Origin: Rana temporaria
Taxonomy: Eukaryota; Chordata; Amphibia; Anura; Ranidae
Direction of reading: 5' to 3'
DNA length: 64,000 nucleotides
Assembly: GCF_905171775.1 (NCBI RefSeq)
Contig: NC_053499.1
Location: 137,996,422 to 138,060,421 of the forward strand
The position numbers were made by a program, and so were the translations under genes. This document shows, piece after piece, positions 10,539-22,876 of this stretch; within the stretch, counting starts at the first letter, position 1; every line of letters starts with the position of its first letter. The notes under the pieces are model-generated. The model searched no databases and had not been told where the DNA came from. It saw only the letters and a list, made by a program, of their open reading frames with translations.

Positions 10539-10754
10539 ATTATTATTATTTATTATTCATTTATTATTATTAATATTATTATTAGTTTACTGTTATTTTT
10601 TGCTGTTTTGTCTCCCCATTGTTTTGGCACATTTAAAGTCCCTTAATTTTTTGACGGGAGAGAGGGGAGTCACTGTTTTCCCCTCCTATTGTTGTGTTGG
10701 GGTTACATCCTCCTTGCCTCCCTTTTCCCTCCTTCCACTGTCTTTCTTTCTAAT
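9955..10754. mobile_element. Large imperfect foldback (about 300 bp arms) with internal microsatellite
   Basis: The left arm 9955-10250 is complementary, with modest divergence, to 10404-10754. Examples are AAACAATGGGGAGGCAAAAC against the inverse of GTTTTGTCTCCCCATTG, and CACCAAGCACTGTACAAA against TTTGTACAGTGCTTGGTG. The right arm is stretched by a (TTA)n expansion. No termini with a duplication are clear, so the class is open. Confidence 0.8.
10468..10585 (+). repeat. (TTA)n microsatellite
   Basis: Long run of TTA/ATT with occasional breaks, located inside the right arm of the foldback and absent at similar length in the left arm. Confidence 0.92.
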
Positions 10755-10788
10755 AAATTGTATAACAAATATCTCCATAGAAAATAAG

Positions 10789-11457
10789 GGGCCTGATCCT
10801 CAAAAGGGATACGCCGGTGTATCTACTGATACGCCGTCGTATCCCTGTTTCCACAGAATCAGTTTCACATAGATAGGCAGAAGATCCGACATGTGTAAGG
10901 GACTTACACTGTTGGATCTTAGGATGCAGTACCACAGCCGCCGATGGGGGCATTTCTCGTCGAAATGCCGCTTTGGGTATGCAAATTAGCACTTACGGAG
11001 ATCCACAAAGCTTTTACGCTTCGTTTTTTCTCCGTAAGTATTAGTTTGCTGTCGCAAAATTAGGGCTACTTTTACAAGGCCTAAACTGTTTATACCTTGT
11101 AAAAGTAGACCCTTCTACCCCACGTCGCTTTAATTTTTTTTTTTTCCCGCCGCAACTCGTTTTTTTTTTTTACGCCCGTCGCGATTCTCAAAACCTGGCG
11201 CAACGTAAAACCGCGCAAAGCACGTCTGGAAAATGACGTCGGGAGCATGCGCAGTACGTCCGGCGCGGGAGCGCACCTAATTTAAATGGGACTCGCCCCA
11301 TTAAATTAGGAACGCCTTGTGCCGGACGGATTTAAGTTACACCGCTCAAAATTTCTAGGTAAGTGCTTTGTGGATTGGGCACTTAGGTAGAGATTTTGCG
11401 GCGGTGTAACTTAAATAGGAAAAATTACGTTCCGCTGGGTTTATGTGGATCAGGCCC
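10789..11457. mobile_element. Harbinger-like MITE, GGGCCTGATCC termini
   Basis: AAG at 10786-10788 is repeated at 11458-11460, giving a 3 bp duplication. Left end GGGCCTGATCCTCAAAAG, right end GTGGATCAGGCCC. The left end carries a terminal hairpin built on GATACGCCGGTGTATC. It is a diverged relative of 35735-36405, sharing GGATCTTAGGATGCA and GCATGCGCAGTACGTCCGG. Confidence 0.88.
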
Positions 11458-11460
11458 AAG

Positions 11461-12472
11461 GTGCCTAGAAAGAATTTTACCTGTAAAAGTAATTTGAACC
11501 ATTGTAAATTAACCGCTCTTATAAGGTTGACCCTTACGGACATTTGTCTTTTTTTTAAAGAGGGCCATTTAGCGACTTGCGTTTCAAAGTTTGGCACCTC
11601 TTTAAATTATATTTGCAGGTACACACAAATCACCAACATCTTGCTGAATTGATTTTTTTTTTTACATTCTACAAAATACTGTAAGACTTTAACAAATTAA
11701 CAGTTTTTCTTTGCTCTACAGCGTCCTTTACAAGGCACTATCCCTCCTGGCTTCTGAATGCAACTCTTTACTTTGCCCGTGACCTCTGTTATTGCTTTTC
11801 AGCAGAATGTCATGAGCAATTATCTAGTAGAAGAGGTGTCAACCACAGGGACTATTGCATAATTACAGCCGTGGTATCAGGCCTTACAAAAACCAGTGTA
11901 TGTATAATTATCCATCAGTAGAACCTAGAAATAACATTTGCACTAACATGGTACTTATAATGCATGGAATTTCCATGTATGACTGCAAAAAGATGCTGAG
12001 TGGGTATTTTTAGACACTGGTTATTGCAGAAGATTTATATACTTTTTTTTTTCAGTTCATTAAATGTATAGAAAAAGTCGTGTACAAATGCTCTTGAGGG
12101 TTATGTGGCAAACCAGTTATTCATTTTGCAGCTGATGGAGGGAGAAACTCAAAGTATGTAATGTGGAAAATTAAATTAGGTAACCAATTTAAAAATGGGG
12201 TTTAAAGAAAAAATACTACATGTTTAAATTGGCTGATTGTGCTAAAACAAGATAGACTAATAAAATTAAAGTGTAACTCCAACTGTTAAACGTGCCTAGA
12301 ATTATATTTATCATCTAAATCAATTGTTTCTTTCTGCTGTTCTAAGGCCCAACGGTAGATGTTCATTTATCAGATATAATTTACCAACACCTAGCAAGCT
12401 AGCAAGCAAGGTAAAGGATTACCTGATAAGATATAATGTGAAAAAAATTGTTTAAGCATCAAAATTGTTCAA
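11461..12472. other. Unique intron with one TTAA-family end
   Basis: Mostly unassigned intron. At 12266-12269 a TTAA is followed by AGTGTAACTCCAACTG, a short remnant of the AGTGG-type terminus. No exon seen. Confidence 0.5.
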
Positions 12473-13357
12473 CCACTTGCTTACTGGGCACATATACCCC
12501 CTTCCTGCCCTGGCGAAATTTCAGCTTTCAGCACTGCGTCGCTTTAAATTAAAATTGCGCGGTCGTGCGACGTGCCTCCCAAACAAAATTTACGTCCTTT
12601 TTTCCCACAAATAGAGCTTTCTTTTGGCGGTATATGATCACCTCTGCGGTTTTTATTTTTTGCGGTATAAACAAAAAAAGAGCGACAGTTTTGAAAAAAA
12701 AACCACAATATTTTTTACTTTTTGCTATAATAAATATCCAATTTAAAAAAAAAAAAAAAATTTTTTTTCTCAGTTTAGGCCGATACGTATTCTACATTTT
12801 TTACTAGTAATACGGCGATCTGCGAATTTTGTCAGGACTGCGATATTGCGGTGGACACATCGGACACTTTTGACACATTTTTGGGACCATTCACATTAAT
12901 ACAGCGAACAGTGCTATAAAAATGCATTGATTACTGTATAACTGTGAATGGCAGGGAAGGGGTTAACACTAGGGGGCGAGGAAGGTGTTAAATGTGTGTC
13001 CTGGGAGTGATTCTTACTGTGGGGAGGGGGACTGACTGGGGGAGGTGACCGATGCTGTGTCCCTATGTACAAGGGACACAGCATCTGTTTCCTTTCCCTG
13101 ACAGGACGTGGAGCTCTGTGTTTACACACAGAGCTCCACGTCCCTGATCTGTCATTGCCGATCGCGGGTACCTGGCGGACATCACGGCTGCCAGGCACGC
13201 GCATCGGCATCTCAGGGACACGCCGGGTGCGCGCGTGCTCCGACGCCGGCGTGCGCCCCCCAGTGGCCGGAGGACGCGAGGACGTCAAAAGATGGCCTCC
13301 CGGATTTATAGAGCCACCTGGAGGCCGTCTTTTGACTATGGCCCGGGTCTAAAGTAG
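12473..13357 (+). mobile_element. TTAA-flanked element of the CCACTTAAGCCCCGG family
   Basis: The left target is decayed (TCAA at 12469-12472); the right is TTAA at 13358-13361. Shared blocks are the CTGCGTCGCTTTAAA word, ACAAATAGAGCTTTCTTTTG, the GGCCGATACGTATTCTAC block and the CACTAGGGGGCGAGGAAGG segment. Two subterminal hairpins lie at 13051-13085 (GATGCTGTGTCCC arms) and 13106-13143 (CGTGGAGCTCTGTGT arms). It is inverted with respect to 6951-7504. Confidence 0.9.
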
Positions 13358-13477
13358 TTAAGCGTCACAATGAAAAATACTGTATATAACTTAAAAATAA
13401 ATAAAAAGTGAATCTAAAGACTAAAATTAAAACAAGTACCTATTTTAGAGATACATTTCCTTTGGCAGGGATTCTAA

Positions 13478-13950
13478 AGGCCCGTACACACGATACGTAA
13501 ATCGGAAGTCAAATTTTGTCCAACTAACGATCTGTCGATGTTCGGATCGTTAGTATGGTGCTTTTGACAGCCGATGGTAAATTTTCATCCAACGAACGAT
13601 CTGCCGACTTTCGGATCGTTAGTATGGTGCTTTCGACAGTCGATTCCAATTTTTCGTCCGACAGAAGCTGGATGTGCAAACTATAAATGTTTTAAAAACT
13701 CAAGAACTAATTTTTGTTTAATGAGTATGTTTTTTTGTCCAAAAAAAATCATAAGAGCAAGACTACACATGCTCAGAAGCGAAAGAATACATACAAAACT
13801 ATTCAACACATGACGTCATTTCTGAATTTGTTTTCTGTCTTAGGAGAATTTTTGTATAGTGAGTAACCTCTTCAGTTTTGACATGAGACTAGCATGCAAC
13901 AAAAAACAAACAAACGGTTAACCCGAAAATCTGATTGTGTGTACGAGGCT
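13478..13950. mobile_element. Palindromic MITE, TAA target, AGGCCCGTACACACGA termini
   Basis: TAA at 13475-13477 and 13951-13953. Right end TGTGTGTACGAGGCT pairs with the left. Near the left end a roughly 70 bp segment (CGAACGATCTGNCGA with TTCGGATCGTTAGTATGGTGCTTT) is directly repeated at about 13524-13572 and 13591-13640. Confidence 0.88.
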
Positions 13951-14036
13951 TAACTCTCTTGAAACTTTATTTTTATAAATGTTTAACAGATCTGTCATTC
14001 ATCAAACTGAGATCAACTTTACATGGACTATGGGGT

Positions 14037-14212
14037 TGATTTTCTAAAGCTGGAGAGTGCACACTCTGGTGTAGCTGTGCATGGTAGCCAATCAGCTTCT
14101 AACTTCAGCTTGTTGAATTAAACTTTGTCAATAATACTTCAAAATTCTGATTGGTTTCTATGCAGAGCTGCACCCAATTTTGCACTCTTCAGTTTTAGTA
14201 AATGTATCAAGT
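14037..14212. repeat. Foldback repeat (TTTTAGTAAAT / CAGCTGCACC family)
   Basis: The left part GTGTAGCTGTGCATGGTAGCC is complementary to GGTTTCTATGCAGAGCTGCACC in the right part, and AGTTTTAGTAAAT at the end mirrors TTTTCTAAAGCTGG at the start. The halves of another copy sit at 53049-53155 and 54829-54902. Class not determined. Confidence 0.75.
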
Positions 14213-14763
14213 AATTGAAAGCTTGGATACCACTAGACACCAATTGTACGAAAGATCGTGACAGACTCTTTTAAATACAATTGAAGAATTGTCAATGTAA
14301 ACTGGTTAGTTTTGATGTAAAGTAACACTTGATTGTAATATTTTAAACTAAATTTATAGGCAATCATTGACTAAATCTTTATAAACGGAAGAATTATTCA
14401 TGGATGTATTCTTCTGCCATAAAGTGCAGCAATACATTCCAAAATTCATATTCTTTTAATTCCTTTATGTATTTGCCAGTTCATGCTCTACTCCTAAAAG
14501 GTATTTTTAAAATTAGACTCAATTATTTTGTCTTTGCCCTGGGGTTTTTCCACTGCTGTGATTATCCCAAATTTCCCTGCGGGCTCCCACTGGCTCAAAT
14601 TTATGTCTATACTATTAAACATCACAACTTACTTATGCTCATTGGCTGACAGGTCCCCAAAAAAGGACAATGCCTTAAGAACTGTAACTTTACTTTTAAA
14701 AGAGTTTTAAACATAATCACCACATTTATGGAGCTATTCTAAAATGCAATTCCGTGTTAGAAA
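14213..14763. other. Unique intron
   Basis: No recognised feature; open frames here are short and unsupported. Confidence 0.5.
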
Positions 14764-14767
14764 TTAA

Positions 14768-15120
14768 AGCGGGGGATCACCCAAAAAAAAAAAAATTAAC
14801 ATGACATTCAGCCGAGTTGTCAGAATGACAATCGCCTGTTTTTTTTTTTTTTCAGTGCAGTACATACCGTATTTTCACCTCCACTTCCGGGTATGTAACG
14901 TGCGGGGCTGGGTGTTTCTAATTGATTGACATCCTTCCGACCGGCGCATACAGCGCGTCATGAGTTGCCGAAAGAAGCCGAATGTCGGTGCGCAGGCGCC
15001 GTATAGAGCCGTCTCGCAGTCCGAAATTTTTCGGTCATGCCTCTTTGACAGAAGCCAGCTGAATGTTGGCCTGGTTTCTATTGAACCGGTCGATGCCGGT
15101 TTGTTTTCAAAATTCCAACT
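14768..15120 (+). mobile_element. TTAA-family left end (AGCGGGGGATCACCC), truncated
   Basis: TTAA at 14764-14767 followed by a terminus like that of 51223. It runs through CpG-rich sequence (GCGCAGGCGCCG near 14990) and ends where the retroposon at 15127 begins, so the right end was lost or replaced. Confidence 0.7.
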
Positions 15121-15126
15121 TTGTCT

Positions 15127-15575
15127 TGGCTATATTGTTATTACTATTATTTTGGATTTATATAGTGCCAACAGTTTGCACAGTGCTTTCCAATATAAAG
15201 GGAGACAATACAGATGCAATACAAGAGGGTTATGAGGACCCTGCTCCTGAGAGCTTACAATCTACTAGGGAGGGACAAGTGGAACAATAGATAATAATTG
15301 CGAGGAAACAATTGATGGGAGAAATAAAATATTCAGTTGTTAGTCGAGGGCAGAATAGACTTCCCTAAAGGGATACGTTTTCAGGGATCGCCTAAGTGGA
15401 CAGATTAGGAGCTAGCTGGGGTAGAGAGATCAAGAGGATGGGAGAAGCTCTAGAGAAGTCTTGGAGGTGAGCATGGGAGGAGAAGACAAGAAAGCTAGAA
15501 AGGGAGTAAAATGTAGACGATCTTGGGAGGAGCGGAGAAGACTGTTTGGGTGTTATATTGAGACAAAATTGGTGA
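15127..15575. mobile_element. Retroposon with TATATAGTGCCAACA motif
   Basis: TTTATATAGTGCCAACAGTTTG and CAGTGCTTTCCAA at one end, then AGGACCCTGCTCCTGAGAGC and CTTACAATCTACTAGGGAGG. The same series of words occurs at 27104-27235 and, inverted, at 49308-49449. The end next to a TTA-rich run resembles L2-type 3' tails, so a LINE/SINE origin is inferred. The 15290-15575 continuation is purine rich. Confidence 0.65.
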
Positions 15576-16044
15576 TGTATATATTCCATTGTACTGTATA
15601 TTCTCCATTTTCACTCATTTGTATTATTCAAAAAACAAAATGCAGATCTTCTTCAGGGACAGAGGGCTTGCAAGTTCCAAATCTGTAGCCTAAATCCCAA
15701 GTGTTAGTGCTCCACCCAGACAAAAAGAGATCATAACTCAGTGATGGAAAAAGAGATTTGTCCGTCAAAGCCACGCACAGGCATCAGAACAGGAAGTTAG
15801 CGACAACCAGTGATCCACATAGGACAGAATAGTCCCACTGAGGAAGGGCCGATTCACAGAATCTCTAGAGGAGATATAAAATATTTATATGACAAAAGCA
15901 GGTCAGGTCAGTATAGAGTGGAATCTGTGTCTTGGATACGGGCATCCTATCCTTGTAATAGGAATAAAAGTGCCCCATTTCTTTTTTTTTTTTTGTGTGT
16001 AAAAATTAATAAAAAAATAAAAAATAAATAAGAATACTATTTTT
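15576..16044. other. Unassigned intron, possibly degraded retroposon
   Basis: Contains CTGAGGAAGGGCCGATTCAC near 15838, reminiscent of the CTGAnGAAGG segment discussed at 42686, but no GAAAC partner follows. Ends in A/T-rich sequence. Confidence 0.4.
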
Positions 16045-16617
16045 TTTTAAAGAGCCCCGTCCCGACGAGCTCGCGCACAGAAGCAAATGCATACGTGAGT
16101 AGCGCCCACATATGAAAATGGTGTTCAAACCACACAAGTGAGGTTTTACCACAATCGTTAGAGCGAGAGCAATAATTCTAGCCCTAGACCTCCTCTGTAA
16201 CTCAAAAGATGCAACCTATAGAATTTTTTAAACGTCGCCTATGGAGATTTTAAAGGGTAAAAGTTTGACGCCATTCCACGAGCGGGCGCAAATTTGAAGC
16301 GTGACATGTTGGGTATAATTTTACTCGGCGTAACATTATCTTTCACAATATAAAAAAAATGGGCTAACTTTACTGTTGTCTTATTTTTTCATTCAAAAAA
16401 GTGATTTTTTTTATGAAAAAAGTGCGCTTGTAAGACCGCTGCGCAAATACGGTGTGACAAAAAGTATTGCAATGACAGCCATTTTATTCTCTAGGGTGTT
16501 ATATAATATATATATAATGTTTGGGGGTTTTAAGTAATTTTCTAGGAAAAACTATTTTGTTGTTCCCTCTAAAAGTGAATCACTGGTGCAAGAATAGATT
16601 CTGTGTACGCTAGCAGG
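16045..16617 (+). mobile_element. TTAA-ended repeat (GCCTATGGAGATTTT family)
   Basis: The right end ACGCTAGCAGG abuts TTAA at 16618-16621. Internal blocks GCCTATGGAGATTTTAA, ACTCGGCGTAACATTATC and TGACAGCCATTTTATTC also occur in order at 34830-35648. The left end is uncertain. Confidence 0.7.
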
Positions 16618-16621
16618 TTAA

Positions 16622-18000
<1,379 letters not shown>

Positions 18001-18003
18001 TAA

Positions 18004-18380
18004 GGCCCCGTACACACGACCGAACATGTCTGTTGAAAATGGTCTGCAGACCAGTTTCCGCGGACATGTTCGGTCGTCTGTACGGCCGACCGGACAATTT
18101 TCCGGCGGATCGGACAGGTTTCCAGCGGACAAATGTTTCTTAGCATGCTAAGAAACATGTCCGCTGGAAGCCTGTACGCGCACGCGTACGCCAGGGTCGC
18201 GCACGTCGCCGCGTCATCGTCGCGGCGATGGCGCGGCCACGTCACCGAGTTCGCTGTCCGCGGGAAATTTGGTCTGATGGTGTGTAAAGCCATCAGATCA
18301 AAATCCGCCAGCGGACATGTCCGATGAAAACAGTCCGCGGACCGTTTTCATCGGACATGTCCCGTCGTGTGTACGAGGCC
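18004..18380 (+). mobile_element. Multi-hairpin MITE, TAA target, GGCCCCGTACACACGA termini
   Basis: TAA at 18001-18003 and 18381-18383. Along the 377 bp there are separate hairpins: a left one on CCGAACATGTC, a central perfect one TGTTTCTTAGCATGCTAAG-AAACA (about 18133-18156), one on TCTGATGGTGTGTAAAGCCA, and a right one on CCGATGAAAACAGTCCGCGG. The interior is very CpG rich. Copies at 34902 (same orientation) and 58767 (opposite) keep this order. Confidence 0.92.
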
Positions 18381-18489
18381 TAAGTTGTGTGGTGTGGCCT
18401 CCATGGATCTAACTTTTTTTCCCAGCATATCCCATAGATACACAATTGGATTGGAGGCAAATTTAACACCTTCTAACTCGTTGTTGTGT

Positions 18490-18905
18490 TTATCATTCAT
18501 TGAATTTATCAGACAATGCCACCATCTTCCCTTGCTTTGTAGTCAAGTTCTGATGCTAAAGTGCCCATTGTAGGCTCTTTTGACTGTGGATCCCTGGTTG
18601 GTTTGCAGCGATGTAGCTTCATATGCAACACACTTCAATGCACTGCGTTTTATTACACCTTCCTAATCTGACATAACATGACCTTTTTCAGCAATTTGAG
18701 CTGCAGTAGCTCTTCTATTGTATTGTACTACAAAGGCCAGAATAGGCTCCCCACATGCTTCAATATGTCTTGTCCGCCCATGACCCTGTTGCCAATTTGC
18801 TAGTTTTCCTTCTTTGAACCATTTATGTCAAGTCCCGACTACTGCTCACCATTAAAATGTGGTCCTTGTCAAAGTGGTTCAAATCCTTATGCTTTATATT
18901 ATCAA
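18490..18905 (-). pseudogene. Tc1/mariner transposase fragment, decayed
   Basis: On the minus strand from about 18905 the reading begins KHKDLNHFDK, then after an internal deletion and stops shows RKTSKLATGS, TAAQIAEK-like residues and near the low-coordinate end SLQWAL and HQNLTTKQGKMVALSDK. This matches the order of the N-terminal helix-turn-helix and early catalytic region of Tc1-like transposases (LQWAREHQNWT...WSDE type). Such enzymes cut and paste DNA at TA sites. Multiple stops and frameshifts make it inactive. Only the amino-terminal half is present. Confidence 0.85.
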
Positions 18906-20110
18906 AGGTATTGGGATACCTGTCTTTAAACACACATGAACTTTAACCACTTAAGACCCGGACCATTATGCAGGTTAAGGACCTTGCCCCTTTTTGCGAT
19001 TCGGCACTACGTCGCTTTAACTGACAATTGCACGGTGGTGCGACGTGGCTCCCAAACAAAGTTAGCGTCCTTTTTTTCCCACAAATAGAGCTTTCTTTTG
19101 ATGGTATTTTATTACCTCTGCGTTTTTTATTTTTTGCGCTATAAACAAAAATAGAGCGACAATTTTGAAAAAAATTCTATATTTTTTACTTATTTCCTCA
19201 GTTTAGGCCGATACTTATTCTTCTACCTATTTTTGGTAAAAAATCGCAATAAGCGTTTATCGACTGGTTTGTGCAAAATTCATAGCGTTTAAAAAACAGG
19301 GGATCGTTTTATGGCATTTTTATTAATAATTTTGACACATTTTTGGAACCATTGTCATTTTCACAGCGAAAAGTGCTATAAAAATGCACTGATTACTGTG
19401 AAAATTACAATGCAGTGAAGGATTTAACCACTAGGGGGCACTGTAGGGGTTAAGTGTGACCTCATGTGTGCTTCTAACTGTAGGGGGGCCGGGCTGGACG
19501 TGTGATGTCAGTGATCGTCGTTCCCTATATCAGGGAACAGACGATCACTGACATTGCCACAGTGAAGAACGGGGAAGGTGTGTTTACACACACCTCTCCC
19601 AGTTCTTCAGCTCCTGTGACCGATCGCGGGACACCGGCGGCGATCCGGTCCGCGAGGTCTCGCAGGCGTTGTCATGGAGCTTTGGACTGGGTCACGGGCG
19701 CGCGCCGGCAGCGTAAAGGCGTGACCTATGGCTGGGTTTTTAAAGGGGACGTATATATACGTCCATGTGCCCAGCCGTGCCATTCTGCCAATGCATATCG
19801 GCGTGCGGCGGTCTTTAAGTGGTTAATGGCATCCTATTCTTAGTCTGTAGAGTTCAATATTGAGTTGGCCCACCCTTTGCAGCTATAACAGTTTTAACTC
19901 TTCTGGGAAGGCTGTTTACAAGGCTTAGGAGTGTGTCTATGGGAATGTTTTCCAGTGCAGGCCAGTGAAGTTCCTCCATCCCAAACTTGCTCATCCATGT
20001 CTTTATAGACCTTGCTTTGTGCACTGGTCCAAATCATTTAATGGAGGGGAGATTATGGTGTGGGGTTGTTTTCCTCTTTGGTGATATACTAGTCAAGGGT
20101 GTTACTGTAT
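18896..20110 (-). pseudogene. Second Tc1/mariner-like remnant, interrupted by a TTAA element
   Basis: A terminus-like TATTATCAAAGGTATTGGG at 18896 leads into CACACATGAACTT. After the inserted element at 18947-19822 it resumes as TTAATGGCATCCTATTCTTAG, GAGTTGGCCCACCCTTTG and GACCTTGCTTTGTGCACTGG. The minus-strand reading contains WDGGTSLACTG and YSCKGWANSILN in the order of a Tc1-like transposase C-terminus, with stops. The last recognisable block is ATTATGGTGTGGGGTTGTTT near 20050. Confidence 0.82.
18947..19822 (+). mobile_element. TTAA-flanked element, CCACTTAAG termini, inserted in a Tc1 remnant
   Basis: TTAA at 18943-18946 and 19823-19826. Termini CCACTTAAGACCC and GTCTTTAAGTGG are inverted. 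Removing the 876 bp insert and one TTAA rejoins ACATGAACTTTAATGGCATC, the continuous sequence expected for the host Tc1 family. The subterminal hairpins are GTCAGTGATCGTC/GACGATCACTGAC (about 19506-19552) and AAGGTGTGTTTACACACACCT (19576-19596). Confidence 0.95.
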
Positions 20111-21245
20111 ATCTCAAGAGTGGTGCTAACAATCAAAGGTTTCTCTTACCACACCAAGTAATCTAGTGATTATAGTAAACAGATCCTCCCACATATCAGT
20201 TCATTCAGGAGCTTGCTGGAATTTATTTCCTTGTTGAATATAGAACAGTGTCAATTATGGATCTACACAATAGCTTGCAGTCTATATAAATAACCTGATA
20301 AGTATGTTTTCCTACAACACTAGACTTTTATTTTTAAAAAATCCTTGCCCTAGTAAAGAGCATATTGTTTTGAAAATCAACCATTATGACTCTGAATCCT
20401 GATCTGTCCAACATGTAAAGAATTGTGCAATTTCATGATTATGTGTATTCCTGAATTTTGTGACTCTCAAAAGTTAAGATCTGCATGCAATTAATCAGGC
20501 AGCTCAAAAAAAATTAAAGTCTCTTGGTTGTCAATTTTGGACAAATATACTATTTTGATGAAAGAGAGTGAAAAAATACATTCTGCAGATAGTATTCATT
20601 GCCTATTTTATTGCTGTTAAATCTGTAAAGACTTTTGAAGTGGCCATTGTGTTCATAGAAAAACCTTGTAATCTGGTTTGTTGCTAAGGTGGGCTATCTA
20701 TAGTTATTTGTTGTCTACTATTATCTACAATTGTCAAAGAAATGTTACTAAAGAGGCAGTGTTGAAAATTGCTTCAGTTACCACTACACAGCAGGTGACA
20801 TATGAATTCTGTGCTCCTGTGGCTAATGTATTTATTAAGGTATGTGACAGTGCAAGGCCCCACCACTGTGTAATAGTAGGCAAAAGTGACACAGGGTTTG
20901 CAAAAATGCACAGTGCAGGGCTCTGGATTATCAATTGTCAGCAGAGAAAACTGTTTTTTTTTTCATTTTTTTGTAATTCCTGGATTGGGTTCTAGAGTTT
21001 AGAGGATTCAAAGAGCTACAAGAGGAAAGAAACCTCCAACTCTGTGTCCTGGGGACTGGAAAGGTGTGTGTTCAGGTGTGCACATGCTTTATAATAACAG
21101 GCTTGGCCATGTCTCAGGACTCCAACCAGGAGATAGTTATGCTACACTGAGGAGAAAGGTGTACTCAACCCAAAAGTCAGGAGAGCTTTATATTGGCATG
21201 GGCCCATGCAGCAGGGAGCTACATCTAAAGAGCAATGAGAAAGCT
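20111..21245. other. Unassigned intron or old repeat
   Basis: No terminal repeats or exon recognised. A 105-codon plus-strand frame at 20678-20995 has no domain I recognise and no splice signals around it. Confidence 0.45.
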
Positions 21246-21424
21246 GCAATAGTCTGGCAGCTTACCTGTTTCCATCTGTTCATTAGAGGCCTGGACCCTG
21301 TTCTGGTTCCCTTTTTATCACTTCCTCTTCCTGTATGGCCCCACCCAGACCATCCCAGGAAGTCTATATTTACTGTTGCACTACAGGTCTGCAGTGCTGT
21401 TCAACAGTGTTGTTTGTTTAAGTT
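21246..21424 (+). repeat. Direct repeat copy A (about 179 bp)
   Basis: Starts GCAATAGTCTGGCAGC and ends GTTGTTTGTTTAAGTT. Nearly identical to 22877-23055, with two substitutions seen (TTGCACTAC against TTTAACTAC). It looks like a truncated copy of the longer LTR-like repeat that continues after copy B. Confidence 0.9.
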
Positions 21425-21652
21425 CCTGTACATGAGCACATGTGTGCTGTTAGTCGGTCGGGAGGACCAAGGCAAAGGGACTGAGCAGTGAATGGTTTCT
21501 GTGAAGACAAGGAACCAGGAGGCTTGGTATTATTTTGTTCTTTTCTTGTTTTGGTTTTGAATGCTGTATGAGACTCAAACCCCTGTGTGGGAATCCCAAT
21601 ATAAGTAACTTTATTTTAAGGGCTACTTATTTTAAGGGCTACTTTTTTCTAC

Positions 21653-21925
21653 TTCTAAATTCCAGCTTGGATGTTTCAAAACACTGCTTCATTACTTCTG
21701 CCCCACTTCCTGGTCAGACTTGAGGTCATGGCACAGAAGGGAGTTGACCAGCTAGCAACACCCTGCATCATCTACCTTCAGCTGGTAAACTCCTTCTTGT
21801 GTCATGACTTAAAGTCTGTCCAGGAAGTTATGCAGAAATAATGGAGCAGTGTTTTGAAACAGCCAATAAGATTGTGCAAAATAAGTGCATTAATGTTATA
21901 TTGGTACATAGGGGAGCTGGAATTT
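21653..21925. repeat. Imperfect foldback
   Basis: TCTAAATTCCAGC on the left mirrors GCTGGAATTTAGA on the right; TTTCAAAACACTGCTTCATTA mirrors TAATGGAGCAGTGTTTTGAAA; CCTGGTCAGACTTGAGGTCATG mirrors CATGACTTAAAGTCTGTCCAGG. The right arm carries an extra segment. Likely a MITE of unknown class. Confidence 0.75.
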
Positions 21926-22025
21926 AGAGGGGAAAAAAAGGTGAACAAAGGTGACCTTAGCCTTAAAACAAAATGGTCCAAAAACCCCTGAAATACAGTT
22001 CTGACGATTGTGGACTCATTGGAAA

Positions 22026-22876
22026 CTGCTACTACCACTGAGTTAGGTTCCCAATATAAAAGGTATCACAATGAAGCAGAATGGGAGGTGGACAGAATAT
22101 TGATCGTGGTCTACTCCTTTCCCTAGTGGCTTCCTCCTGCATTCTTATATAAGGGGCAGAACAGCTTCCCATACCACTGACTGATATCATTAGTTGCACA
22201 CGGGCATGTTAAAGCTGGCCATACACTAGTGGAATTGTGTTCACAATTTTTAATTTTAAGAATATTTTTTTCCCTTTTCTAATCATTAGTCAAATTGACA
22301 TTATATTTAGACCATGAGAATATGTGTCAGCTGTACTTAAAGTATGTACATAATGGTACTAGTATCTAAATGAAAGTGACTGTAAAGCTTCATTTACCTG
22401 CTCTATGCAATTGTTTTACATAGAGCAGCTCCTATCCTCCTCTTATCCACTGGCACACCTGGCACCATTACCTGCAGAGTGCCCCCATAGCATGTGTTAT
22501 TCTGATAAAATCTGTTGGACTTGGAGCTGACTAAGGAACTGTCTTTTGAGGACCTGTAAGAAGGTGTTTGAAAGATATTGGGAGGAGGCATCCAATTATC
22601 CAAGGACATTAGTGAGTACTGGTGTGATAGATCCCAGAAAATGTGTCCTGCTGATATCCCTCTTGTGCTAGAGTCAGCATTGCTTAAAGAGGACATTGTT
22701 GGTGGTGTCTTGGTATAGCTTAGCCCAATATTTGCTGCAAGCAATGACTGTGCTCAGATTCTTAAGGAAGTTTACCAGTTACCAGTTACCCTACTCCCAT
22801 CCAAGTTCAAGTTCTGCAATAAAGCATCAGAAAAGCATACCCCTAGACTGATTACTAAGCCAAGTGTCATGGATAT
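22026..22876. other. Unassigned intron
   Basis: Includes at 22380-22500 a degraded segment resembling the interior of TTAA elements (CTGCTCTATGCAATTGTTTTACATAG near 22398). No gene recognised. Confidence 0.4.

Noticed and set aside
18133..18156. Strong palindrome as a transcription terminator or cruciform regulatory site
   Set aside because: The same palindrome occurs at the same place in other MITE copies, so it belongs to the transposon rather than to a local gene.
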